From: Aquimarina longa SW024
Lineage (GTDB): Bacteria; Bacteroidota; Bacteroidia; Flavobacteriales; Flavobacteriaceae
Length of the DNA stretch: 64,000 nucleotides
NCBI RefSeq assembly: GCF_001401755.1
Contig: NZ_AVQK01000025.1
Location: 1 to 64,000, forward strand
Direction: 5' to 3'
Both the position numbers and the translations under genes were made by a program. This document shows, piece by piece, positions 15,401 to 19,199 of the stretch; the first letter of the stretch is position 1; each line of letters begins with the position of its first letter. The notes beneath the pieces are model-generated. The model had not been told where the DNA came from. It did not search any database and worked only from the letters and a program-made list of their open reading frames with translations.

Positions 15401-16720
15401 TTTTCCATTAGCATATACAGGATATGCATCAAAAATCTCTGATGATAATTCATCTCGATTCCAATATCCCATTGCGACACTAGAACCTTTAACCCATATC
15501 TCTCCTATCTCATGTTTTTTACATACTTGTTTTGTCTCTGGGTTTACTATTTTTACTTTCAAGTCTCCTAAAACTGGACCATTACCGACAAATTTTATTT
15601 GATCTAACTCATCTTTTTCTTCATTAGATATTTTGATTTTACCAGAATAGAAATCGTTTTTATCTAATTTTATTGTAGATAGGATATTATTATATTTACA
15701 TGCACTTACTACTAAAGTGGTCTCTGCCATTCCATAACAGGGAAACAGAGCTGTTTCTTTAATTCCTGCATTTTTGAAGTAAGTAGCAAAATTACTCATC
15801 GTTTCTGAACGAATAGGCTCTGATCCATTATAGGCTACTCTCCAACTGCTTAAATCTAAATTTTGTAAACTATCTCCTTTTATATGACTAACACATAAAT
15901 CGTATGCAAAATTAGGTCCCCCACTATAAGTTGCTTTATACTTAGATATAGTATCTAACCATCGAACAGGTTTTTGAATAAAAGCATTGGGGGGTATTAC
16001 AATCATTTCATATCCGACAAAAAAAGCTTGAAGAATATTTCCTATTAGCCCCATATCATGATAAATGGGTAACCAACTAACTCCTACCGATTTTTTAGTG
16101 AGATGAAAAGCATTCTGAATTAGTGTATTATTATGAATAATATTAGAGTGATTCACTATAACTCCCTTTGGATCTCCTGTTGACCCAGAAGTATATTGAA
16201 GAAAAGCAACTGTATTGGGAAAAATAGTAGGGAACTCCGTATCTACAAAGTTCCCTACCATATCTGTTTGAATCCATTTTATATCAGAAAAAACTTCATT
16301 ATCAAACCATTTAAAACTCTTAGTATAAACATTACTCGTTGTTAAAATGAGAGTTGCTTTACAATCTGATACTATTTTTTCTAATCTACCTATCCTGCGT
16401 TTCCCCTGTGGAGGGAAAGCAGGTACAGCAATTACACCTGCTAATAAACACCCTAAAAAAGCATCTACAAACTCTAATCCAGAGGGATATAACAATAGAA
16501 TACGATCTCCAGGATTTGCAACTTCTAAGATATGTGATGCAATCCTCTTAGAGTTTTCGTATAATTCCTTATAGGTTCTCGAATCGCTTTCTTCTTCTCC
16601 ATTGGGTAAAAACCTATATAAAACCTTATCTGGAGATTGGTTCAAATGACTTTTAAATACCTCTATTAATGTTTCTTTAGAAGGCATACCTTCAGAATTT
16701 GATGGGTTTATTAGTGACAT
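1..16720 (-). CDS. giant hybrid FAAL-PKS-aminotransferase-NRPS megasynthase (partial, C-terminus beyond left edge)
   Basis: One open frame runs from an ATG at 16720 to the left edge (at least 5573 codons). All 15 catalytic or carrier codons I located fall in the same frame as the start and as the last codons at the edge. Domain order is FAAL (about 1-580), ACP (Ser650), KS (C871/H1006/H1046), AT (S1315 in GHSIGE), ACP (Ser1633), class III aminotransferase (K2071), then C-A-PCP three times (carrier serines 3254, 4305, 5358) and the start of a fourth C (HH 5539-5540). The family precedent is mycosubtilin/iturin synthetase MycA/ItuA, which makes a beta-amino fatty acyl starter. Here an AT sits in cis, whereas MycA lacks one. 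No ketoreductase, epimerase or thioesterase is visible, so release must be encoded further left. The ATG lies 22 bp after the stop of the upstream aminotransferase gene, suggesting co-transcription. The product is inferred to be a lipopeptide. Confidence 0.96.
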   Translation of the reverse strand, partial: MSLINPSNSEGMPSKETLIEVFKSHLNQSPDKVLYRFLPNGEEESDSRTYKELYENSKRIASHILEVANPGDRILLLYPSGLEFVDAFLGCLLAGVIAVPAFPPQGKRRIGRLEKIVSDCKATLILTTSNVYTKSFKWFDNEVFSDIKWIQTDMVGNFVDTEFPTIFPNTVAFLQYTSGSTGDPKGVIVNHSNIIHNNTLIQNAFHLTKKSVGVSWLPIYHDMGLIGNILQAFFVGYEMIVIPPNAFIQKPVRWLDTISKYKATYSGGPNFAYDLCVSHIKGDSLQNLDLSSWRVAYNGSEPIRSETMSNFATYFKNAGIKETALFPCYGMAETTLVVSACKYNNILSTIKLDKNDFYSGKIKISNEEKDELDQIKFVGNGPVLGDLKVKIVNPETKQVCKKHEIGEIWVKGSSVAMGYWNRDELSSEIFDAYPVYANGKVAKKNGPYLRTGDMGFLNANELYISGRLKEMMIINGANYFPQDIEQTVQYSNSDLQNNAGVAFATEIEGKQQLIIVQEVRRTSIRNYDFEHIVRSISESIWLEHELSVYSIVLVNPGKVGKTSSGKIQRLKTKTSYEQKTLDGVLDIWSVGTKIKKDQKKSVTKLKESYNLKVSNNEITKWLQQAISQELNTGIENIGIDTSFAELGMSSFQGIRLSGLLSDYLEKEISPTLIYSYPTISKLVTYISDQENTIDQVKQNDQDTEPIAIISMACKFPGANSVEEFWENLKSGKDGITEVPQSRWDIDEYYKTEVDGYSMNTRWGGFIDNVDMFDASFFGISPREAKLMDPQQRILLELSHELIERSGYVSSDIKGTKTGVYIGVEQVDYSGYMKNNQADLYSGTGSALSILANRLSYYYDFRGPSMSIDTACSASLTSIHTAVKDIRSGECTMAIAGGVNLILSPQVTVALSQASMMSIDGRCKTFDDSANGYVRSEGCGLVLLKPLSKAIEDGDTIEGVIRGSAINQDGRSNGLTAPNGLSQQDLIQSALRSARLVSKDIDYVEAHGTGTALGDPIEINALNAVYGKDRDPKKPLIIGSVKSNIGHLEAAAGIAGLIKALLCIKHNQIPKQLHYKTPNTHINWANLNVSIPNELLTWNKKENTLRKVGVSSFGFGGSNAHIIVEETPATSIKENENTISSRVLELITISGKNEKALHAQVDNLRRYIKTTSELSLEDLSYSLSITRNHFPHRLGIVSDSIPSLLEQLNDYSITTINISEQPKTAFLYTGQGAQYIHMGKLLYDSEPVFKKALDTCASILEAYLDTNLLAILFVEENANVLNQTQYTQPALFSIEYALSELWKSWGVTPDVVVGHSIGELTAACIAGIFSLEDGLKLVSARGKLMQGVSEKGSMISVRSNEKDILEFLKGYEEKVTIAAINSPTQIVLSGATKSIDKICSQLVSKNVKYKKLEVSHAFHSPLMDTILADFRAVAKSITYHSPQCDIISNISGDLAKDEMTTPDYWVKHISAPVSFLQGMKTLESIKTKVYLEIGPHPVLITQGSQCVEDSTNAIWLPSIRKDKNNTQVILESLGAWYTNGGDINWSTFYANRERAKIAIPTYAFQRQSYWIERKNDILTTVNTVKNTQETAMVNTSHVFDTVYNRLATLIATSLQMDVEELSLKTPLLNLGADSLVLMEITKKIEKEYKIAIPIRRLFEDVTNLELMVAYILKETKDHNQKILTDSSTTIETHTEKNITNQSTNDVIKTEGVDKTLALILNQFSEQNRILSDYLNQSGKSLPKIAQTNEANLESKTSKEINISSVRKSTSQNDSKKEGTLTSNLADTSFFFQKLPENQEKQLPELIKNFTDKTKNSKSYTAKYREVLADFFMTRAFKMSTKEMEYLVVCDHASGSGFTDIDGNKYIDITMGYGSCIFGHQPDFIINAMQEQLHKGITVGPLAKLSGEVATLVSELTGMERVAFANTGTEAISFAMRLARAATGKNKIVLFSGSYHGHIETVLGMQGDNGVKPMVPGVTENMVKDLIVMNYTDPDVLEQVRAYADDLAGIMVEPVRSRFPDSQPVALLKQLKELTLELDIPLLFDEMITGFRIMPGGAQEYFGIKADIATYGKIAGGGMPIGIVAGSRRYIDIVDGGDWKYGDDSYPKIPKTLVAGTFTRHPLTMASAKAVLTRIKEIGSKEYNALNERTDSLMKRLNTFFKQESLPLEVVNFGSLFRFKFKENFDLLLFHLIQKGIYAWAPNNLYITFAHTDDDIDAIYKAICESAYAVHKLDTIEDVTSSTTTEVVVGISKSEATLAQQQLFLLDQIDTEKSLAYILSLSIKMKGDINVKVLDEALDHLLKQHNILQSRFSDDGKYLIYDRSISISIQKIDFSTETTQQHKEDKYGEFIQQDLETPFSFTKGPLVRVHLIKFAEEEHVLHVSMHHSIADGWSCSLFLRSLTENYNQILDGQHIDTQVKVQFSDYVTWLNQQKESSIWKEYEEYFRTQFIDKPLRTELPFDKEISEDSMIGSSTVVRISEEETKGLKQWSGEKGLTLFMTFLSAFEILMFKLCQQKEMVIGIPVGGRSMLDSDNSIGYFSHIMPLASNYDANQSISEYLKILKGRLFDAYDYQEYPYADLMILLQKERKITSEEFINVVFNFDVNVGAIEMNGIQQLELEENNPLYNTFDINFSVIEDTTGELIISLNHRQSALSNDVANEFLKCFKHVLNQIIAKPTLLLNNVEVISESQKQELRTINSVEVEYPKDKTIIDLFREQVKSTPNAVAIVFEGEELTYKMLDQRSNQLARYLQDKGVQKEDLVGICLERSLEMIIGILGILKASGAYVPIDPVYPKDRIEYIVEDSKVSLVLSTKKSRFVLEGNSNLTIVSLDSDWSAIAKKSKTKLKRSVFPEDLAYVIYTSGSTGKPKGVLLTHLNVVRLFKHEGCLYDFNENDVWTMFHSFCFDFSVWELYGALFYGGRLVIVPESITKDAHSFKDLLIKEGITVLNQTPSSFYTLQEEFFLTESDTSLRYIIFGGEALNPSYLKKWKDNYPSSKLINMYGITETTVHVTYKEITEADTLHTTSTIGTAIPTLNCYILGDDLQLLPVGVVGELCVSGLGLARGYLNREQLTQEKFISNPFDNDPESRLYLSGDLGRWLPDGTIEFVGRKDDQVKIRGYRIELGEIESVLSTHVDIQHCCVLAKKDTQGVNRLIGYVVLDGIIEKENLQEHLRLKLPDYMIPAIWVELDHMPLTSNGKINKRSLPDPNMSSLSSQKYIAPRNDIEEKLAIIWQEVLDISQVGIHDNFFELGGHSLLATRLVSLIRRDLEIEITIKDVFTHVTIATLGLHLSSQLEKIIVPTIVAQEKQETIPLSFSQERLWFLDQLQGSSLEYHISGGLRLEGDLDSVILEESLRTIVDRHEILRTVIYSENGVGYQKVISSDNWKLTKSKVENHSNIEETISSFMDIPFDLSTDYMFRACLYDLGTNEYILAVVFHHISSDGWSNSILMSELVELYSANLENRLVTLPELYLQYSDYALWQREYINGAVLEDQLSYWDTKLRDVTSLSLPTDYARPSVQSTEGATIYFKLEKELTDKLVALAQSEDATLFMVLLAGFKILLSRYSSQEDICVGTSIANRTQSEVEGMIGFFVNTLALRTDLSNTSFQEILDRVKETTLESYDYQLAPFEKVVDRVVDNRDMSMTPLFQVMFTLQNTPEKNDAILSGLQVSPYQYTSNTSQFDLNLTAEETTSGIVLDMEYCTDLFNESTILRMLNHYKKLLEDIVKDTSKNIASLSMLTSEDEHKLIYDFNDTVVDYPLDKNVIDLFKKQAHSTPDAIAVLYGDQQLTYRQLDEKSNQLAHYLCEKGVKEDALVGICLDRSISMLVGVLGILKSGGAYVPIKPDYPEARISHILSDTGLDIILTDVLSTSVLSSFISLHQVVLDEDNSIYDSYPTVSLDNVISSDSLSYVIYTSGSTGVPKGAMIEHRGLLNHLLIMVDELEMDSSSVVAFTAPFTFDISVWQLLSALLCGGRIAMYSEHQIMDATVLQSCLYDDNVTILQLVPSYVSELLTVESNKDLSQLHHFLVTGEATQHSLLSRWFSRYPNIPVVNAYGPAEAADDVSLHIMKDIPKGSVIPIGKPVSNMQIYVVDAFGNLCPEGAVGELWVSGVGVGRGYINDPEKTAHSFIENPFTDTLYKVYKTGDLGRWLSDGTLEFIGRADDQVKIHGYRIELGEIENVLSSHSIIDSCCVLAIPDNSETNRLVGYVVTKEDVDKKNLQDHLSSRLPEYMVPGIWVELDSMPLTSNGKIDKKSLPDPDNNSLSNDGYVGARNDIEEKLISIWEELLDLDQVGVYDNFFELGGHSLLATRLISMIRKELDVEIEIGDIFVYSTVSDLGNYLSTQSENALLPVITVQNRLEKIPLSFSQERLWFLDQLQGSLEYHMLIVLRLSGDLNIPVLETSFKTIVDRHEVLRTVLHSEDGIGYQKVISPENWKLHTISLESVDTIEEELSSFLSAPFDLSSDYMFRACLYDLGDENYMLAGALHHIASDGWSERILVSEFMELYNALQENREIILPELPLQYADYAIWQREYVEGIVLEDQLSYWENKLKGVPPLSLPTDYVRPSIQSIEGASTKFQLEKELSNALIQLSKEEGVTLFMVLLSAFKILLSRYSNQDDICVGIPIANRTQSDIESIIGFFVNTLALRSDLGGNPNFREVLHRVKETTLGGHNHQLVPFEKVVDRVVDTRDMSMTPLFQIMFDLQDTSEDNEIMLNKLVLSDYDYKVKTSQFDLSLIAKETETGISLEMEYCTALFEEDTINRMLLHYKELLNSIIKNNTQPMSDLSMLTIEEETKVVYTFNDTSVSYPTDKTVLDFFEEQAKKTPDAIAVVFEKEKLSYRKLDEKANQLAHYLQQQGVIPNSLVGICLERSLETLIGVLGVLKSGGAYVPIDSNYPEDRIEYMLSDTRLDVILTQSSLKRFFDHRKEIQLIYLDKKQYISNPISKPLVEITPANLAYIIYTSGSTGRPKGVMVSHYNLLNVALFWRANYKLDSSTRLLQMASFSFDVFSGDFCRALLFGGQLILNSVYDYDLHKLYKLIKQHQINILEFTPGVIIPLMNYIYQENLEIPSLKLLILGSDTLPISDSLNLRDRFGDKIRILNSYGATEATIDTSYFEFSDFSKTPNISNVPIGKPISNTQVYILDNYKNVLPIGIIGELCIGGSGVAIGYLNKEELTSQKFIPNPFKEGERIYKTGDLARWLPNGNLELIGRKDNQVKIRGYRIELGEIENTLLEAEEVVQCCVLAKEDANGNKHLVGYTVLDGDLNKGAIQKHLKLSLPEYMVPKLWVTLEAMPLTSNGKIDKKALPDPNMLELSTQEYIAPRNETELQLSIIWQELLGLDQVGVYDDFFELGGHSLLATRLVSMIRKELNVEIEIRDVFSYNTISELGLHLFTSESALLPAIVAQDRPDRIPLSFSQERLWFLDQLQGSLEYHMLIVLRLEGDLNVTALETSFQTIVDRHEVLRTVIYSDDGIGYQKVIPSEEWQLSKAKLESEENLERELSSFLNIPFDLSKDYMFRACLYDLGDNNYVLGGAIHHIASDGWSERVLVSEFMELYNALQEDREANLPKL
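555..3650 (-). other. NRPS module 3: C-A(Orn/Dab-like)-PCP (approximate limits)
   Basis: The C domain has HHIASDGW with the His pair at 4487-4488. The A domain (about 4830-5310) has YTSGSTGRPKG near 4960, FDVFSGDF at A4 and YGATEATID at A5. The by-eye pocket is D-V-G-E-L-L-S-I-D. This is close to the known ornithine (DVGEIGSID) and diaminobutyrate (DVGEISSID/DVGEISAID) codes and differs mainly at the 299/301 positions. The PCP serine is 5358. Dab is favoured because a Dab aminotransferase gene lies at the head of the cluster. Confidence 0.85.
3705..6810 (-). other. NRPS module 2: C-A-PCP, substrate not assigned (approximate limits)
   Basis: The C domain has HHISSDGW with the His pair at 3437-3438. 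The A domain (about 3775-4255) has YTSGSTGVPKG near 3910 and an unusual YGPAEAADD in place of the common YGPTETT. The by-eye pocket is D-I-W-Q-L-T-A-D-D. I do not recognise this as a textbook code, so the residue is left open. The PCP serine is 4305. No epimerization domain follows. Confidence 0.85.
6865..9980 (-). other. NRPS module 1: C-A(Thr)-PCP (approximate limits)
   Basis: The condensation domain has MHHSIADG with the His pair at 2384-2385. The adenylation domain (about 2720-3210) has YTSGSTGKPKG near 2857. Aligning by eye to GrsA-Phe gives the pocket residues D-F-W-N-I-G-M-V-H plus the A10 lysine, which is the classic threonine code. The PCP is LGGHSLL with Ser3254. This C domain must accept the beta-amino-acyl chain as donor and clearly diverges from the three later C domains, consistent with that job. 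Confidence 0.88.
10040..11265 (-). other. integrated PLP aminotransferase domain (MycA/GSA type, approximate limits)
   Basis: Residues about 1820-2230 form a class III aminotransferase resembling glutamate-1-semialdehyde aminomutase. Visible landmarks are VAFANTGTEA, GSYHGH, LLFDEMITGFR and the Schiff-base Lys2071 in TYGKIAGGG. Family knowledge: in MycA/ItuA this domain aminates the beta-keto thioester to a beta-amino thioester. It is joined to the preceding ACP by a roughly 160-residue low-complexity, Ser/Thr/Asn/Lys-rich linker (about 1660-1820). It is distinct in sequence from the free-standing aminotransferase at 16743-18137. Confidence 0.92.
11720..14625 (-). other. PKS extension module KS-AT-ACP (approximate limits)
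   Basis: The ketosynthase (about residues 700-1125) has the active-site Cys871 in DTACSAS, His1006 in VEAHGTGT and His1046 in NIGHLEAAAG, so the triad is complete. The acyltransferase (about 1220-1515) has Ser1315 in GHSIGE and a HAFH motif at 1415-1418, the signature usually linked to malonyl-CoA. An ACP follows with Ser1633 in LGADSL. No KR, DH or ER is present, so the product should be a beta-ketoacyl thioester, which suits the aminotransferase domain that follows. Confidence 0.92.
14650..16720 (-). other. FAAL-ACP loading region of the megasynthase (approximate limits)
   Basis: Residues 1 to about 580 are an adenylate-forming ligase of the fatty acyl-AMP ligase type. It has the P-loop core YTSGSTGDPKG near residue 180, a WLPIYHDMG motif, and a C-terminal SGRLKEMMIINGANYFPQD stretch near residue 470, as expected for FAALs that hand acyl-AMP directly to an ACP. 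An acyl carrier domain follows with LGMSS (Ser650 is the likely phosphopantetheine site). Role by family: activate a free fatty acid and load it on the ACP without CoA. Chain length cannot be read from the sequence. Confidence 0.9.
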
Positions 16721-16742
16721 CTCTTTACTTGTGATTTATTAT

Positions 16743-18137
16743 TTAGGCAAAAGTTGGTTCTAAATGTTTTTCCATACAAACAGCCATAGCTTCTTTCATA
16801 ATTACTATTGCTGCATCTACAATGTTATGGGTAGTAATTAATGGTGGTACTAATCGTAATACATTGTCATAATGCCCTCCTACTTCAAATAGTAATCCTC
16901 TCTTAAAACATTCTCCTCTAAAGTTTTTTATAAATTCTGGGAAAGGTTCTTTAGTTTTTCTATCTTTTACAAACTCTACACCTATCATCATACCTACCCC
17001 TCTAACATCTCCTATAAATGGATTTTCTGCTTGTAATTGTATTAATTTATCTGTAAGATATGCTCCTATATTTTTGGTATGCTCTTCAATATTATGACTT
17101 TCAATAAAATCAAAAGCTCCTCGGGCAGCTGCTATACTTACTTGATTTCCTCTAAATGTTCCTATATGTGCCGCAGGACCCCATGCCTCTACTTCTTTTT
17201 TATAAATCAATCCAGAAATTGGGAATCCTATTCCTCCAAAACCTTTAGAAAATGTAATGATATCTGGAACAGCTTTTGTGTTCATAAATGATAAGAAACT
17301 TCCTGTTCTAAAGAAACCACTCTGAATTTCATCAAATATGACTAACACATCATTTTCATGTGCTATCTGAACTAGTTCTTCTAAGTATCCTTCTTCTGGC
17401 ACTATATTACCTCCTTCTCCCTGAACAGGCTCTAAAAGAATTGCTGCTGGTTTACATACTCCTGAATGACTATTCGTTAATAGATTTCTAAAATATTCTA
17501 TACTATCATTTTTACTCCCCATAGACTCATTTAACTCACCTCTATAAGAATAGTTATAAGGTGCAAAATGAACATTTGGCATTAAAGATGTTAGATTATT
17601 TCTGAAACCAATATCTGAAGTTACTGCTAAAGCTCCAGAGGTCATCCCATGATAACCACCTGTAAAAGAGATTATTCCATCTCTTCCTGTTTTTATTTTT
17701 GCAAGTTTTATTGCTGCTTCAACTGCATCTGATCCTGTAGGACCTCCGAAACATACCTTATAATCATTTTGTATGTTTTTTGGTAATTTTTTTAGTATTG
17801 TCTTAATCAAAGAAAGTTTATTCTCTGTTGGAAAATCTAATGCATGGATTAACTCTTCTTGCTGTTTCTTAACGTAATCTAGTACATAATCATTTCCATG
17901 TCCTACATTTAAAACCCCACAGCCTCCAAAAAAATCTATGAATTGGTTACCATCTACATCTTCTATAATACTACCTTTTGCTCGTTTTATGGCAATAGGC
18001 ATACTTCTAGGATATGAAACAATACTACCTTCAATATCTTTTTGTAGTTCTAATAAAGCTTTTGACTTTTCTCCTGGTATAGAAGATGAAACAATTTTTG
18101 AAGTTTCTGATAAATGATATTTTTTAAGTGGGTCCAT
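16743..18137 (-). CDS. dat: diaminobutyrate--2-oxoglutarate aminotransferase
   Basis: A 464-residue class III PLP aminotransferase. CFGGPTGSDAVEAA, FTGGYHGMT and FDEIQSGFFRTG match the diaminobutyrate-2-oxoglutarate transaminase (Dat/EctB-like) branch. The PLP lysine lies in FSKGFGGIGFP. By family it converts aspartate semialdehyde plus glutamate to L-2,4-diaminobutyrate plus 2-oxoglutarate. No ectoine genes or decarboxylase lie nearby. Instead the stop is followed after 22 bp by the megasynthase start, so it probably feeds Dab to that NRPS, whose third A domain has an Orn/Dab-like code. Alternative: a tailoring transaminase acting on the released peptide. Length is normal for the family (about 420-465). 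Confidence 0.88.
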   Translation of the reverse strand: MDPLKKYHLSETSKIVSSSIPGEKSKALLELQKDIEGSIVSYPRSMPIAIKRAKGSIIEDVDGNQFIDFFGGCGVLNVGHGNDYVLDYVKKQQEELIHALDFPTENKLSLIKTILKKLPKNIQNDYKVCFGGPTGSDAVEAAIKLAKIKTGRDGIISFTGGYHGMTSGALAVTSDIGFRNNLTSLMPNVHFAPYNYSYRGELNESMGSKNDSIEYFRNLLTNSHSGVCKPAAILLEPVQGEGGNIVPEEGYLEELVQIAHENDVLVIFDEIQSGFFRTGSFLSFMNTKAVPDIITFSKGFGGIGFPISGLIYKKEVEAWGPAAHIGTFRGNQVSIAAARGAFDFIESHNIEEHTKNIGAYLTDKLIQLQAENPFIGDVRGVGMMIGVEFVKDRKTKEPFPEFIKNFRGECFKRGLLFEVGGHYDNVLRLVPPLITTHNIVDAAIVIMKEAMAVCMEKHLEPTFA

Positions 18138-18203
18138 AGTAAATAAATGAGTTTTAAGTGTTTTTTGAAATTTTTTAGCTGTAAAAAACTACTCTTATAT
18201 TTC

Positions 18204-18264
18204 ATTTCATATACCCTTTAAAAAGACAACTATAAAAAAGTTGCTTTTTTAAAGGGTATGAAAT
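18204..18264. repeat. large imperfect inverted repeat upstream of the NRPS operon
   Basis: Left arm 18204-18230 and right arm 18240-18264 pair over 23 of 25 positions with a 2-nt bulge and a 9-nt loop. Both arms carry ACCCTTTAAAAA or its complement. No T tract follows on either strand, so it does not look like a simple intrinsic terminator. It lies 67 bp before the aminotransferase start, where it could be an operator or a leader hairpin. Confidence 0.7.
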
Positions 18265-18372
18265 AAGAATAATTTTAAATTGATTAATCAAGGATATAAC
18301 AAAACATGATGTATTTGTTTTTATACTTGATCTTATAGAAATTGTATTTTATTGATGAATTTGAATCATCTT

Positions 18373-18389
18373 TTCTTCATAATGAAGAA
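18373..18389. repeat. perfect dyad TTCTTCAT-A-ATGAAGAA
   Basis: Two 8-bp arms are symmetric about a single A, the shape of a dimeric regulator site. It lies about 240 bp upstream of the aminotransferase gene. A role as operator is inference only; chance occurrence in AT-rich DNA is possible. Confidence 0.4.
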
Positions 18390-18874
18390 TAAAAATGATG
18401 TTTCTATTTTATTTTGAAATATGAAAAAAAGTAGAAACAAGTTAAATAAAGTCACTTTATAGATTCAGTGATATTCTATTAAATAATAAATTAAAATATG
18501 CTTAAATTATTATTCATTTCTAATAGCATAGATTATGGTAAAATATATTGCCTAAAGGCAATGCTACATATCTAATTTTCATTTAGTATATAGAGATTAA
18601 AATGAGAAAAACCTCTATCAAAATAATTTAAAGTTAAGTATGCTTTAATTGTTCTTTTTATAAGTCTTTTTGTTTAATTAGAGGCAAGGCTTCGCCATCT
18701 GACTTACATTTTGTCATTTACAACATTAAAAATATATTGAGAAAATAATTTTAAAAATTGAATCGTTTAAGATGGGGTTTTCACCTAAATCAATCTATTT
18801 TTAAAATAAAGGTAGCAATATGATCAAATTACTATACACCATAAATCTAGTCGATCAAAATTACATATTTCAAC

Positions 18875-18913
18875 GCATAGAATATATACTGTTAAGCCGT
18901 AGTTATTCTATGC
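18875..18913. repeat. inverted repeat GCATAGAATA / TATTCTATGC
   Basis: A perfect 10-bp stem (18875-18884 with 18904-18913) encloses a 19-nt loop. It sits inside the possible 40-codon ORF 18820-18942. It may be a structured RNA element or regulator site. No T tract follows. Confidence 0.5.
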
Positions 18914-19199
18914 TTACACAGCAAAATTATTCAATTGATTGATTTTTAGTATTTTAAAATATTTAAAATTATTAAAGCAAGGTTTATTTAACTGATTATT
19001 AACTTTAATTAATAAAAATAAACATTTTTACAGGCGTCATATATTTTATATAGAGGATAAAATAGATATAATTCTATCAAAAATACACCTCAAAATTTCA
19101 AAAAAAGTTATATGAAATTATTAAAAAACTTTTAATTTTATTATTCAAGTTATCATAAATGGAAACTTACAAAGAAGTGATTCTCTTTTAAGTGAATAA

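Larger units (their letters stand above)
18138..19199. other. 1.06 kb gene-poor region between the NRPS operon and dprA
   Basis: This very AT-rich stretch has no convincing gene. It holds three dyads listed separately (18204-18264, 18373-18389, 18875-18913). A possible 40-codon ORF on the plus strand (18820-18942, preceded by AAAGG-like bases) overlaps the last dyad; I see no known domain in it. I found no good TAnnTTTG promoter box close to the aminotransferase start. The region probably contains the control region of the biosynthetic operon and the 3' end of the dprA transcript. Confidence 0.6.

Noticed and set aside
768..16574. Short plus-strand reading frames inside 1-16720 (768-998, 11933-12127, 16347-16574, 16354-16551)
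   Set aside because: They lie antisense to the well-supported megasynthase frame and show no domain or start signal of their own.
1..16720. Split of the megasynthase into several genes or a frameshift
   Set aside because: Start codon, all located active-site and carrier codons and the edge codons share one frame (lowest base congruent to 2 modulo 3), and I found no internal stop.
16743..18137. EctB of an ectoine cluster or GABA aminotransferase
   Set aside because: No ectA/ectC nearby, and the motifs fit the diaminobutyrate aminotransferase branch better than GABA-AT; ectoine use cannot be formally excluded.
18204..18264. Reading the large inverted repeat as a terminator
   Set aside because: No T tract follows the stem on either strand.
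18850..18870. CAAAATTA as a distant minus-strand promoter box for the NRPS operon
   Set aside because: It fits TAnnTTTG by complement but lies over 700 bp from the gene with no -33 element; likely chance in AT-rich DNA.
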